Part shown: positions 1-6,053 of the stretch, one piece after another
How the letters are laid out: every line of letters starts with the position of its first letter
Position numbering within the stretch: position 1 is the first letter of the stretch
Notes under the pieces: model-generated
What the model was told of the DNA's origin: nothing
What the model saw: only the letters and a program-made list of their open reading frames with translations
Database searches by the model: none
Position numbers and translations under genes: made by a program
Assembly (NCBI GenBank): GCA_026396495.1
Contig: JAPLWR010000073.1
Location: forward strand, 1-10,025
Source: Candidatus Magasanikiibacteriota bacterium
GTDB taxonomy: Bacteria; Patescibacteriota; Patescibacteriia; Magasanikbacterales; UBA10003
Length of the DNA: 10,025 nucleotides
Direction: 5' to 3'

Positions 1-34
1 CACATGTTAAGATGTTTTATATAAGTAGGCTACT

Positions 35-43
35 TGCTATAAT
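35..43 (+). promoter_or_regulatory. Extended -10 promoter of the flavoprotein gene
   Basis: The bases read TGC-TATAAT, a perfect extended -10 element (TGn followed by consensus TATAAT). Only six bases (44-49) separate it from the ATG at 50, so the expected transcription start is the A of the start codon itself, giving a leaderless mRNA. No good -35 hexamer is seen 16-18 bp upstream (15-20 is TTTTAT), as is usual for extended -10 promoters. Confidence 0.65.
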
Positions 44-49
44 GATCTT

Positions 50-1282
50 ATGAAAATTTTTGATATCGCAATTATCGGCGCCGGCCCTTCTGGAATTATG
101 GCCGCCATCACTGCTGCTAAATTAGGTAAGCAGGTTATTTTATTAGAAAAAAATGAAATTATCGGCCGAAAAATTTTAGCTACTGGCAATGGCCGTTGTA
201 ACTTAACCAATAAAAATATAGATGTTTCCCGTTATCACGGCGCTAACCCAAAATTTATTCAACAAATATTATCTAACTTTGATCAATTCCAGGTGATGGA
301 ATATTTTGAATCTTTGGGAGTAGTTTTAAAAGAAGAAGATAACGGCCGAATTTTCCCCCGCACCAACCAAGCTTCTTCAGTGGTTGAAGCACTAGACTAT
401 GAATTAAAAAAAATGCAGGTAAATATTGAAACTAGCGCTTTAGTGAAAAATATTCAATATGAAAAAAATTGGATAATTAGTGGAGAGCATCAAGAAAAAA
501 AATTCCAAATTGAAGCCAAAAATTTGATTCTCACCACCGGAGGCAAAGCCACCTTTCAGTTAGGATCATCTGGTGATGGATTATTTTGGTCCAGTAAACT
601 TGGACATACAATTATTCCGCCTGCCCCAGCTTTAGTACCAATTGAAACCGTAGAAACTTGGCCTAAAAATATCCAAGGATTAAAAATTGAAGGCGTAGCT
701 AAAATAGTTGCAGATGAAAAACAAATTTCTGAGAGCCAAGGTGATATTTTATTCACTCATTTTGGATTATCTGGCCCAGCGATTATGAAACAATCCAGAA
801 TTATTAGTTTACTAATACCCACCCAAAAAGTAGAAATACACATTGATGTAATTCCCGAGGCCACAGAAAAAATTTTAGATAAAAAAATCGAAACTATTTT
901 AAATGCCAACGGAGCCAAATCAGTTAAAAATGCTTTGGCTGGTTTTGTGCCAGGAGATTTAATGAACACTGTTTTACTAAATCTGGAAATTGATCCAGAT
1001 AAAAAATCCTCTCGCATTTCTAAATTAGAAAGAACAAGTATAGTTAAAGGATTAAAAGATGTAACTTTAACAGTTAGAGAAACCCGCTCTTTTAAAGAAG
1101 CTCAAGTAACAGCTGGGGGTATTAGTGCAGAAGAAATTAATGCCAAAACATTAGAATCAAAGAAGATACCTCATCTATTTTTTGCCGGAGAAATAATTGA
1201 TGTAGATGGAGACTCTGGAGGATTTAATTTGCAATGGGCCTGGGCCTCGGGTTACTTGGCCGGCACTTCAGCTAGTAAATAA
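50..1282 (+). CDS. NAD(P)/FAD-dependent oxidoreductase, HI0933/BaiN (YhiN) family
   Basis: A 410-residue soluble flavoprotein, about the usual length of the HI0933-like family. The N-terminus holds the Rossmann dinucleotide motif GAGPSG (residues 10-15) with the ribose-binding acid E33 at the end of the second strand. The family motif GRKILATGNGRCNLTN follows at 39-54. The C-terminal FAD-closing motif has the form GE-x-xDVDG-x-SGGFNLQWAWASG, near residues 378-404. Members include E. coli YhiN and the clostridial bile-acid enzyme BaiN; for most the substrate is unknown, so no reaction is assigned. The start at 50 is fixed by the promoter just upstream, and there is no Shine-Dalgarno. The gene stands alone, with a terminator 10 bp after its stop codon. 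Confidence 0.9.
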   Translation: MKIFDIAIIGAGPSGIMAAITAAKLGKQVILLEKNEIIGRKILATGNGRCNLTNKNIDVSRYHGANPKFIQQILSNFDQFQVMEYFESLGVVLKEEDNGRIFPRTNQASSVVEALDYELKKMQVNIETSALVKNIQYEKNWIISGEHQEKKFQIEAKNLILTTGGKATFQLGSSGDGLFWSSKLGHTIIPPAPALVPIETVETWPKNIQGLKIEGVAKIVADEKQISESQGDILFTHFGLSGPAIMKQSRIISLLIPTQKVEIHIDVIPEATEKILDKKIETILNANGAKSVKNALAGFVPGDLMNTVLLNLEIDPDKKSSRISKLERTSIVKGLKDVTLTVRETRSFKEAQVTAGGISAEEINAKTLESKKIPHLFFAGEIIDVDGDSGGFNLQWAWASGYLAGTSASK

Positions 1283-1292
1283 TTTTAAAAAT

Positions 1293-1321
1293 AAAAAGCC
1301 TCTGCTAGACAGAGGCTTTTT
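1293..1321. terminator. Bidirectional rho-independent terminator
   Basis: A perfect 12-bp inverted repeat (1293-1304 pairing with 1310-1321) encloses the 5-base loop CTAGA. The stem has a GC-rich core (GCCTCTG) flanked by five A on the left and five T on the right, so it can end transcripts on both strands. It lies between the convergent flavoprotein gene (stop at 1282) and cytochrome b5 gene (stop at 1336), and serves both. Confidence 0.9.
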
Positions 1322-1335
1322 AAATTTATACTTTT

Positions 1336-1842
1336 TTAATCATTTTCTCTATCTCCCCCACCAAAAAGGGCTGGGGCCTGTTGAGCATTTTGCACATTCT
1401 GATTTAACTGCGTGCCAGTAATTTTTTGATTCAAATCTCCCAAATAATAGGCCGCTAACATACTGTAGGCGGTTGAAGAATGATTAGTTGGACGGGACAA
1501 ATCTTTAGTCTGATAACCCTGGCTTCCATCTTTACCACAATAAGGAGTCATAGTATAAGCCCCGCCTGGATGAACAGTTAAAAAACTAGTAAAATTATAA
1601 ACTTTATTAGAAATAATCATCCAACAATCTTGAGCGGTATTGTGTTTAGCTACTTCTGCTGAGGATAGAACAATTTCCTGGCCTGGAGCCACCACTATTG
1701 GGGCAACAACAGAATTATTAGAAGACCCGAGTAAATTTTTATTCTGATTATTTTGATGAGTCACCATAGCGGAAACTAGAATAGCCACCACCACTGCCCA
1801 AAAAATAAACAGGGCCACACCAACAGCAATTTTTATTTTCAT
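1336..1842 (-). CDS. Membrane-anchored cytochrome b5-like heme-binding protein
   Basis: A 168-residue protein with one hydrophobic segment (about residues 5-27) serving as signal anchor, a low-complexity Asn/Gln/Ser-rich linker (about 29-45), and a cytochrome b5-like domain at about 58-137. Both expected axial heme ligands are present: H91 in the HPGG motif and H121 in the NHSSTAYSML segment before the conserved YYLG. The preceding WMIISNKVYNFTSFL stretch is typical of the family. C73 and C102 may form a disulfide if the domain is outside the cell. The C-terminal tail is Gln/Asn-rich and probably disordered. The start is chosen at 1842, 7 nt after the stop of the ferric-reductase-like gene, which puts the signal anchor at the N-terminus; an in-frame ATG at 1893 would overlap that gene by 44 nt. 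Likely co-transcribed with the reductase and its electron acceptor or relay (inference). Confidence 0.85.
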   Translation of the reverse strand: MKIKIAVGVALFIFWAVVVAILVSAMVTHQNNQNKNLLGSSNNSVVAPIVVAPGQEIVLSSAEVAKHNTAQDCWMIISNKVYNFTSFLTVHPGGAYTMTPYCGKDGSQGYQTKDLSRPTNHSSTAYSMLAAYYLGDLNQKITGTQLNQNVQNAQQAPALFGGGDREND

Positions 1843-1849
1843 ATTTTTT

Positions 1850-3145
1850 TTAAAATCCAAACTCTTCTGAGTGGATGTGCTTTTTGGGCACATTTAATTT
1901 AATAAATTGTTGTTTTAAACTTTTCATCATCATAGGTGGACCGCAGACAAAAATATCTTTACCCTCTACTCCTCCGCTCATCTCTTTAATTATAGCAGCG
2001 CTGATGCGCCCCTTTTCTTTAGAACAAAACAGAAAAATTTTTAAACCTACGTTTTTTTCTTCAATTTTTTTTAATTCCTCATAAAAAATCGCCTCAGTCT
2101 TTTCATTCACACAATAATACAATTCTATCTCCCTTTTAATTTCGTTAGTTAAACTCTTAGCCATACTTAAAAAAGGTGTAATACCAATACCCCCGGCAAT
2201 CCAAATCTGTTTTGGGGAATGGTCCTTAGTTAAAGTAAAAATACCAAAGGAACCTTCCACTAAAGCCCTGTCCCCAACTTTTAATTTATCTAAGTTAGCT
2301 GTGTAATCGCCCAAAGATTTAATAACTATTTGTAAATTTTCTTCTAAAGGAGAGGAGGCTATTGAAAAAGGGTGGAACTCTCCATTTATTTCACCACCCC
2401 TAAAACCCACAAAAACAAACTGTCCGGCCTGAAAAGATAACTTCTTAGATTGAGGTTGTAAAAAAATTTGCCAAATACTTTGGTCCAGTTTTTTAATCTC
2501 ACTAACGGTATAAGTAAATCTCTCAACTAAATATTTATGTAAAATGGATCGATAAATAATACATAAAATACCCATAGCTGCCCAACCTAAAATATAATAC
2601 CGTAAAAATAGATTACGAGAGGTGTCACTAGTGATTAAAAATACATGGCCCACAGCAAAAAGAAAAGCTAAACCCAAAAAACGATGTAAAGATTTCCAAA
2701 TGTTATATTTGGGACGAAAATAAAAAGTTAAGACAAGTAAAAACATCATTAAAAATAAAGCTGCGACACCCAAAGCAACGGCGGGATTGGTGGGGCCAGG
2801 GAATAAAAATTTTACGGCGATATCTAGCGATAATAAAACATAACGATAAACCAATAAAATTGGATGAAACAACAAAAAAATTAAAGAAAGCCCACCCAAA
2901 ATGTGATGCCAAATATAAATACTATTTAAACCCCAAAAGTATTGTTCTAACCATCTAATTCTAGCTGACAAAACCAAGTCCAAAGAAAACAAAACCATAC
3001 CAATCAAACCTGTCACCTGCCCTAAACTAGTCATGGATAAAGAAAAGCCCCCAAACCGTCCCACCAAAGGCACCATATTAAGCCAGATAAGGATAGGGAT
3101 TAAGGCAAAGAGACAGATGGAAATAATTCCTACATTGCGTTTCAT
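1850..3145 (-). CDS. Ferric-reductase-like transmembrane flavocytochrome
   Basis: A 431-residue protein of the ferric reductase/NADPH oxidase superfamily. The N-terminal half has about six membrane helices (near 5-23, 42-60, 76-101, 124-143, 155-172, 182-201). Two histidine pairs with equal spacing, H81/H94 and H154/H167, are suited to bind two stacked b hemes (H80 is an alternative to H81). The cytoplasmic half is a ferredoxin-NADP reductase module: FAD-binding motif HPFSIASSP (258-266), NAD(P)-binding GGIGITP (318-324), CGPPMM (401-406) and an aromatic C-terminus EEFGF. The predicted reaction is NAD(P)H to FAD to heme to an acceptor outside the cell; whether that is ferric iron, oxygen or the adjacent cytochrome b5 protein cannot be told from sequence. 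It lies 52 nt after the regulator gene and 7 nt before the cytochrome b5 gene. There is no Shine-Dalgarno. Confidence 0.9.
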   Translation of the reverse strand: MKRNVGIISICLFALIPILIWLNMVPLVGRFGGFSLSMTSLGQVTGLIGMVLFSLDLVLSARIRWLEQYFWGLNSIYIWHHILGGLSLIFLLFHPILLVYRYVLLSLDIAVKFLFPGPTNPAVALGVAALFLMMFLLVLTFYFRPKYNIWKSLHRFLGLAFLFAVGHVFLITSDTSRNLFLRYYILGWAAMGILCIIYRSILHKYLVERFTYTVSEIKKLDQSIWQIFLQPQSKKLSFQAGQFVFVGFRGGEINGEFHPFSIASSPLEENLQIVIKSLGDYTANLDKLKVGDRALVEGSFGIFTLTKDHSPKQIWIAGGIGITPFLSMAKSLTNEIKREIELYYCVNEKTEAIFYEELKKIEEKNVGLKIFLFCSKEKGRISAAIIKEMSGGVEGKDIFVCGPPMMMKSLKQQFIKLNVPKKHIHSEEFGF

Positions 3146-3152
3146 AAAAATA

Positions 3153-3171
3153 AAAAATGATTTTCATTATT
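3153..3171 (-). promoter_or_regulatory. Fur-box-like palindrome at the ferric-reductase promoter
   Basis: A 5-3-5 inverted repeat (AATGA-nnn-TCATT, 3156-3168) sits 10-22 bases upstream of the reductase ATG. Read on the minus strand, the 19 bases match the classical E. coli Fur consensus at 15 of 19 positions by hand alignment (14 on the plus strand). It overlaps the -10 element and the expected transcription start, where a repressor would block initiation. A+T richness makes chance matches easier, and no Fur gene lies in the window, so this is a candidate only. Confidence 0.45.
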
Positions 3172-3197
3172 GTAACACTAACATTCAAAAAACCCAA
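3169..3197 (-). promoter_or_regulatory. Probable extended -10 promoter of the reductase-cytochrome b5 operon
   Basis: On the minus strand, TGT-TACAAT (3177-3169) forms an extended -10 element. A weak TTGGGT (3197-3192) lies 17 bp upstream, next to the stop codon of the regulator gene. Transcription would begin near 3162, about 16 nt before the ATG. This lets the two redox genes be expressed separately from the regulator. Confidence 0.5.
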
Positions 3198-3965
3198 CTA
3201 GATACTTTCCATACGCCGACTTACGCTCCATAACAACTCAAAAATCTGGGAGACCATTTCTTTAATAGAGGGGCTTTCTATTAAAATTGCCAACCCTTCA
3301 TTTTTGGCAGAAAATATTGCTACTTGATTATCCCAAAACATTAAATTAGATTTAAAAAACATCTCTTTAGGCAAAAATCTAGCCTCGCGCATTTCCCGCA
3401 CATGAGTTTCCTTAGAATATTTTTTAATTTCGCTTTTTTCTACGCGCAAACTTTTTAAATGGATCCCTATTTCTAAACGACGACGAGTAAAATGAAATTT
3501 TTCTCCCAAAACATCCTGAATATCCCTGCCAGAAACTATCTCATAAACAACTTTATTTTTAGACTCCAAAGCTTTTAAGAAAATATCCGTCATTCTCTCA
3601 CGATAAAATATTTGAACCTTGGCCGATGGAGTTTCTTCCCCTTGCAACTTTTTTAAAAAAGGCAAGATATTAGTTATCTCTCTAATCTCCTCTTCTCTGA
3701 TTTTTTTTAAAACAGCTGGATCATGTGCTTCATAAACATGACGCCCTCTATTTTTGCTAACTCCCACCAAACCATCAGTGTGTAAACGACTAAGTATGGA
3801 TTGAATGGTAGTAATGGGTAAACGCAACATCTTACTAAGAGGAGTTAGAGTAGTAGCACCAGCTTGAATTAAACCTAAATACACTTCCTTTTCTTTATCG
3901 TTTAAACCAAACTTTTTTAGCACCTCTGTTACTTCTCTGTTTTGTAGAATATTTAATTTTGCCAT
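3198..3965 (-). CDS. TrmB-like helix-turn-helix transcriptional regulator
   Basis: A 255-residue protein. Residues 13-85 form a winged helix of the TrmB type: LNDKEKEVYLGLIQAGATT, then a turn and a likely recognition helix near 50-62 (PITTIQSILSRLH), then a wing ending in the Arg/Tyr-rich segment 72-79. A charged helical linker follows (86-110), typical of dimerisation in this family. The C-terminal part (about 117-250) resembles the phospholipase-D-like effector domain of TrmB proteins, with mixed strands and a late IFSAKNEGLAILIESP segment. TrmB members in archaea sense sugars; the ligand of bacterial members like this is unknown. It precedes the ferric-reductase-like and cytochrome b5 genes on the same strand, so it may control them or itself (inference). 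The ATG at 3965 lacks a Shine-Dalgarno. Confidence 0.8.
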   Translation of the reverse strand: MAKLNILQNREVTEVLKKFGLNDKEKEVYLGLIQAGATTLTPLSKMLRLPITTIQSILSRLHTDGLVGVSKNRGRHVYEAHDPAVLKKIREEEIREITNILPFLKKLQGEETPSAKVQIFYRERMTDIFLKALESKNKVVYEIVSGRDIQDVLGEKFHFTRRRLEIGIHLKSLRVEKSEIKKYSKETHVREMREARFLPKEMFFKSNLMFWDNQVAIFSAKNEGLAILIESPSIKEMVSQIFELLWSVSRRMESI

Positions 3966-3966
3966 A

Positions 3967-3986
3967 ATTACGATTTTTTTCGTAGT
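3967..3986. promoter_or_regulatory. Inverted repeat in the leader of the TrmB-like gene
   Basis: TACGA (3969-3973) and TCGTA (3980-3984) are separated by six T, and the stem extends one base pair plus one G-U pair outward. It lies directly before the ATG at 3965 and about 26 bases downstream of the -10 box. It could be an autoregulatory operator or an RNA hairpin limiting translation; the sequence does not decide. Confidence 0.35.
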
Positions 3987-4009
3987 ATTTTTTATTTATT
4001 TCTAAGCTA

Positions 4010-4038
4010 ATTATAGCCTTTTTTGTTTTTTCTGTCAA
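4010..4038 (-). promoter_or_regulatory. Consensus sigma-70-type promoter of the TrmB-like gene
   Basis: On the minus strand a perfect TTGACA (4038-4033) is followed after exactly 17 bp by a perfect TATAAT (4015-4010). Transcription should start near 4003, giving a leader of about 38 nt. It is the only promoter in this window with both hexamers at consensus, which suggests a strong start that would need repression; the inverted repeat at 3967-3986 is a candidate operator. Confidence 0.8.
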
Positions 4039-4053
4039 AAATTACTAAAAAAA

Positions 4054-4074
4054 TGGTAGAGAAATAAACTACCA
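4054..4074. repeat. Inverted repeat between the divergent regulator and Cys4-protein genes
   Basis: TGGTAG (4054-4059) and CTACCA (4069-4074) flank a 9-base A-rich spacer. The arms lie between the consensus promoter of the regulator and the start of the rightward gene at 4133. A poor -10-like TATAGT (4080-4085) follows on the plus strand. Further on, GTGTT (4090-4094) can pair with AACAC (4116-4120) just ahead of the ribosome site. An operator or leader structure is possible; neither is shown. Confidence 0.3.
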
Positions 4075-4132
4075 GACGGTATAGTACAAGTGTTGGTCTT
4101 GGTTCTTTACAACTTAACACCTGGGGGAAAAA

Positions 4133-4402
4133 ATGAAGGTTCTTAAAAAGGGTCGGCCGCAGAAGGGTTGGACTGGTGAATTTCTGTGCACTGGCAAGGG
4201 CAACGGTGGCGGAGGGTGCGGAGCCAAGCTCCTGGTGTCTAAGAGCGATATGTTCAAAACCAGCAGCTGGAGTTATGGAGATTCCTCGCCTGACAATTTC
4301 AACACCTTCAAGTGCCCAGAATGTGGAGTGCTGACGGATCTGGACGTCTATCGCTTCTCTGATCTGCCCAGTGAATCCGAGTGGAAAAAAAATAACCCCT
4401 AA
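4133..4402 (+). CDS. Small Cys4 (putative zinc-binding) protein
   Basis: An 89-residue protein that I cannot assign to a named family. It has four cysteines, C19, C29, C61 and C64: the last two form CPEC, and the first pair surrounds a very glycine-rich loop (GKGNGGGGCG, 21-30). This spacing suits a single zinc ribbon. The N-terminus is basic (MKVLKKGRPQKGW) and the middle is Ser/Asp-rich. There is no membrane segment or signal peptide. A run of five G (4123-4127) ends 5 nt before the ATG and can pair with the 16S 3' end through one G-U pair. The gene is followed after 13 nt by the NUDIX gene, so the two probably share a transcript. Its base composition is near 50% GC, unlike the AT-rich genes to the left. 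Confidence 0.75.
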   Translation: MKVLKKGRPQKGWTGEFLCTGKGNGGGGCGAKLLVSKSDMFKTSSWSYGDSSPDNFNTFKCPECGVLTDLDVYRFSDLPSESEWKKNNP

Positions 4403-4415
4403 CCAGGAGTAGAAA

Positions 4416-4832
4416 ATGGAAAAATCAGTAGTGAAGACGGTTGATATTATCCTCATTTACAAGAGTAAATGGTTGGTTCTAATTGAACGGGCCAAACCTC
4501 CCTTTGCTGACAAGCTGGTTATACCTGGTGGTCACGTGGAAGAGGGTGAGGATATTTTAGAAGCGGCAGTTAGGGAAGTAGCAGAAGAAGTTGGATTGCA
4601 TTTAACCCCCGGACTCCTCTCCTATCTGACCACTCTGGCCTCGCCCAATCGCGATCCTCGGGGAATCTACGTTTCCACTGTTTTTACCGCCGCAGTATTT
4701 GAGATGGACTTTAGTAGTTTGCGCGCCGGTAGTGATGCCAAAACCATCCACTTGATGCGTCTCGACGAGATTCGTCCCGACATGATTGGCTTTGATCACT
4801 ACGAAGCAATCAAGCTTCTCATTCATAAATGA
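4416..4832 (+). CDS. NUDIX hydrolase
   Basis: A 138-residue single-domain NUDIX protein. The NUDIX box is complete at residues 39-61 (G-x5-E-x7-REV-x-EEVGL): G39, E45, R53, E54, E57, E58 and G60 are all present, so the Mg-binding helix is intact. The family hydrolyses nucleoside diphosphates linked to another moiety, such as ADP-ribose, dNTPs or nucleotide sugars; the substrate cannot be read from the sequence. AGGAG (4405-4409) lies 6 nt before the ATG, a good Shine-Dalgarno. It is the second gene after the small Cys4 protein gene and converges on an ADP-ribosylglycohydrolase gene of similar composition. That makes ADP-ribose a reasonable but unproven substrate. A terminator follows at 4850. 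Confidence 0.9.
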   Translation: MEKSVVKTVDIILIYKSKWLVLIERAKPPFADKLVIPGGHVEEGEDILEAAVREVAEEVGLHLTPGLLSYLTTLASPNRDPRGIYVSTVFTAAVFEMDFSSLRAGSDAKTIHLMRLDEIRPDMIGFDHYEAIKLLIHK

Positions 4833-4849
4833 ATAATCTGTAACAAAAC

Positions 4850-4879
4850 ACCGCCAAGCATAACGCCTGGCGGTTTTTT
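4850..4879 (+). terminator. Rho-independent terminator of the Cys4-NUDIX operon
   Basis: ACCGCCA (4850-4856) pairs with TGGCGGT (4868-4874); GC (4858-4859) and GC (4866-4867) extend the stem past one A-C mismatch. A run of six T (4874-4879) follows. It sits 17 nt after the NUDIX stop codon. Confidence 0.85.
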
Positions 4880-4906
4880 AAAAAAAGGCTGCCCTGTTGA
4901 GCAGCC
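4880..4906 (-). terminator. Rho-independent terminator of the ADP-ribosylglycohydrolase gene
   Basis: On the minus strand GGCTGC (4906-4901) pairs with GCAGCC (4892-4887), followed by seven T (4886-4880). It lies 12 nt after the stop codon at 4919. It abuts the opposing terminator at 4850-4879, so each convergent gene has its own. Confidence 0.8.
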
Positions 4907-4918
4907 GATTGTTGCGAG

Positions 4919-5992
4919 TTACTTAGAAAAAGTAGCGTAAAGTTCCAGACCCAACCGAGCCATTTCCAAGTAGGCTGGACTAAAACGCAACCATTCAGGC
5001 GGGATACCTTCCAAACCCACATTAGCACCAATGATGGCGCCAACTACTGAGGCGTTGGAGTCAGTGTCACCACCAGCGTTAACTGCTTCCAACACTCCAG
5101 CCCGGAAATCATCAATGTGACGCAGGGCTGTGACAATGGAAAACGGCGCTGATTCCAGCACAAACGAGGCTGTGCCAAGTCGGCGTGAAACCTCAGAAGA
5201 GGGATACCCCTTATCCAGCATCTTGTATCTGGCCTTGGCCAAATTAGTACTCAAGATGTTTTTCTCGCCAGCAATACCACAATTATTTTCGATTGTTTGC
5301 ACTGAATAAAAAATATCGTCAAACAAAAGATGAATGAAAGAAAAATCCACGTATTCAGAAAGAACCAGGAAAAGTGTTTTGGCGACAGCATAGGCTGCAA
5401 TGGAGGCGCGAGGGTCAGAGTGAGTCAAAGCTCCAAGCTGAGAAATACTCTGCAAGAGTCTCCCATCTTCACCATCAACATGACTACCAGCCTTTAGAAC
5501 TCGCCAGACTGCCACTGGCGCAACCTTCACGACAACACCATTACCACAATCCTTGTTTTCCAGACTAAAACATTGAGGCACTGGTTTGTAGATTCGCTGA
5601 CCTTTCTGCCAACGCTCCTTCATAGCAGAAACGGCCCGAACCGTCGTGTCGCCCCATCCAACAATAGATTCTTCAAGAGCCTTAACGTGTTCCTTTGACA
5701 ACTGCGTCAAATCAAAACCACGGCCCCAGATCAGAGCTTGGGCAACAGCAGTGGTCAACTGAGTATCATCAGTGGTGTCACCCGACATCAGACCAAGCTT
5801 GTAAGGATGGCTGCCCGCAAACGGTTTAACAAAACCGCGCACCCTACCAAATCGATGATGAATCTCCTGACGAGTCATCATTTCCACAGGCATACCCATG
5901 GCATCGCCAATGGCAATACCAGCAAAACAACCAGCCACACGCGAAGCCATTGAAGGGGCACCAATACCCTCTTCCAAGCCTTTAAAAAACAT
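4919..5992 (-). CDS. ADP-ribosylglycohydrolase family protein (DraG-like)
   Basis: A 357-residue all-helical hydrolase expected to remove ADP-ribose from proteins or small molecules using two Mg ions. The family signatures are all present: GDAMGMPVE (29-37), the metal motif TDDT (74-77), GNG-x-x-x-KVAPVA (150-161), THSDPRA (190-196) and the second metal motif GGDTDSNAS (307-315), followed by the usual small-residue helix. No catalytic residue appears missing and the length is normal. The ATG at 5992 is chosen because a strong Shine-Dalgarno lies just before it; an upstream in-frame ATG at 6034 would put that site inside the gene. The reading frame is close to 50% GC. It may be transcribed from metK read-through or from a promoter at the end of metK. 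Target (protein, DNA/RNA or free ADP-ribose conjugates) is unknown. Confidence 0.9.
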   Translation of the reverse strand: MFFKGLEEGIGAPSMASRVAGCFAGIAIGDAMGMPVEMMTRQEIHHRFGRVRGFVKPFAGSHPYKLGLMSGDTTDDTQLTTAVAQALIWGRGFDLTQLSKEHVKALEESIVGWGDTTVRAVSAMKERWQKGQRIYKPVPQCFSLENKDCGNGVVVKVAPVAVWRVLKAGSHVDGEDGRLLQSISQLGALTHSDPRASIAAYAVAKTLFLVLSEYVDFSFIHLLFDDIFYSVQTIENNCGIAGEKNILSTNLAKARYKMLDKGYPSSEVSRRLGTASFVLESAPFSIVTALRHIDDFRAGVLEAVNAGGDTDSNASVVGAIIGANVGLEGIPPEWLRFSPAYLEMARLGLELYATFSK

Positions 5993-5996
5993 AACT

Positions 5997-6004
5997 TCCT
6001 CCTT
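5997..6004 (-). promoter_or_regulatory. Strong Shine-Dalgarno that fixes the ADP-ribosylglycohydrolase start
   Basis: The minus strand reads AAGGAGGA, with AGGAGG ending 5 nt before the ATG at 5992. It is the strongest ribosome site in the window and contrasts with the AT-rich genes, which have none. Confidence 0.85.
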
Positions 6005-6023
6005 AAAGACAAAGAGCCCACCT

Positions 6024-6053
6024 AATCTAAACACTAAAAACCTTCTTAGTCAA
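6024..6053 (-). promoter_or_regulatory. Possible promoter of the ADP-ribosylglycohydrolase gene, within the end of metK
   Basis: TTGACT (6053-6048), formed by the last codons and stop of metK, is followed after 18 bp by TAGATT (6029-6024), a 4/6 match to TATAAT. Transcription would start near 6017, leaving about 25 nt of leader with the Shine-Dalgarno. No terminator is evident between metK and the next gene, so read-through is also possible. Confidence 0.35.

Noticed and set aside
1843..1893. Longer cytochrome b5 protein starting at the ATG at 1893
   Set aside because: It would overlap the reductase gene by 44 nt and add a charged N-terminus before the signal anchor; the ATG at 1842 follows the reductase stop by 7 nt.
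4051..4120. Possible tRNA, because TGGTAGAG resembles a D-loop
   Set aside because: No matching acceptor stem, anticodon arm or T-loop (GGTTCGAATCC-like) could be aligned around it.
4007..4456. 149-codon open frame on the minus strand
   Set aside because: It lies antisense to the Cys4 and NUDIX genes, has no family features, and its supposed start has no ribosome site or promoter; the plus-strand genes have clear motifs.
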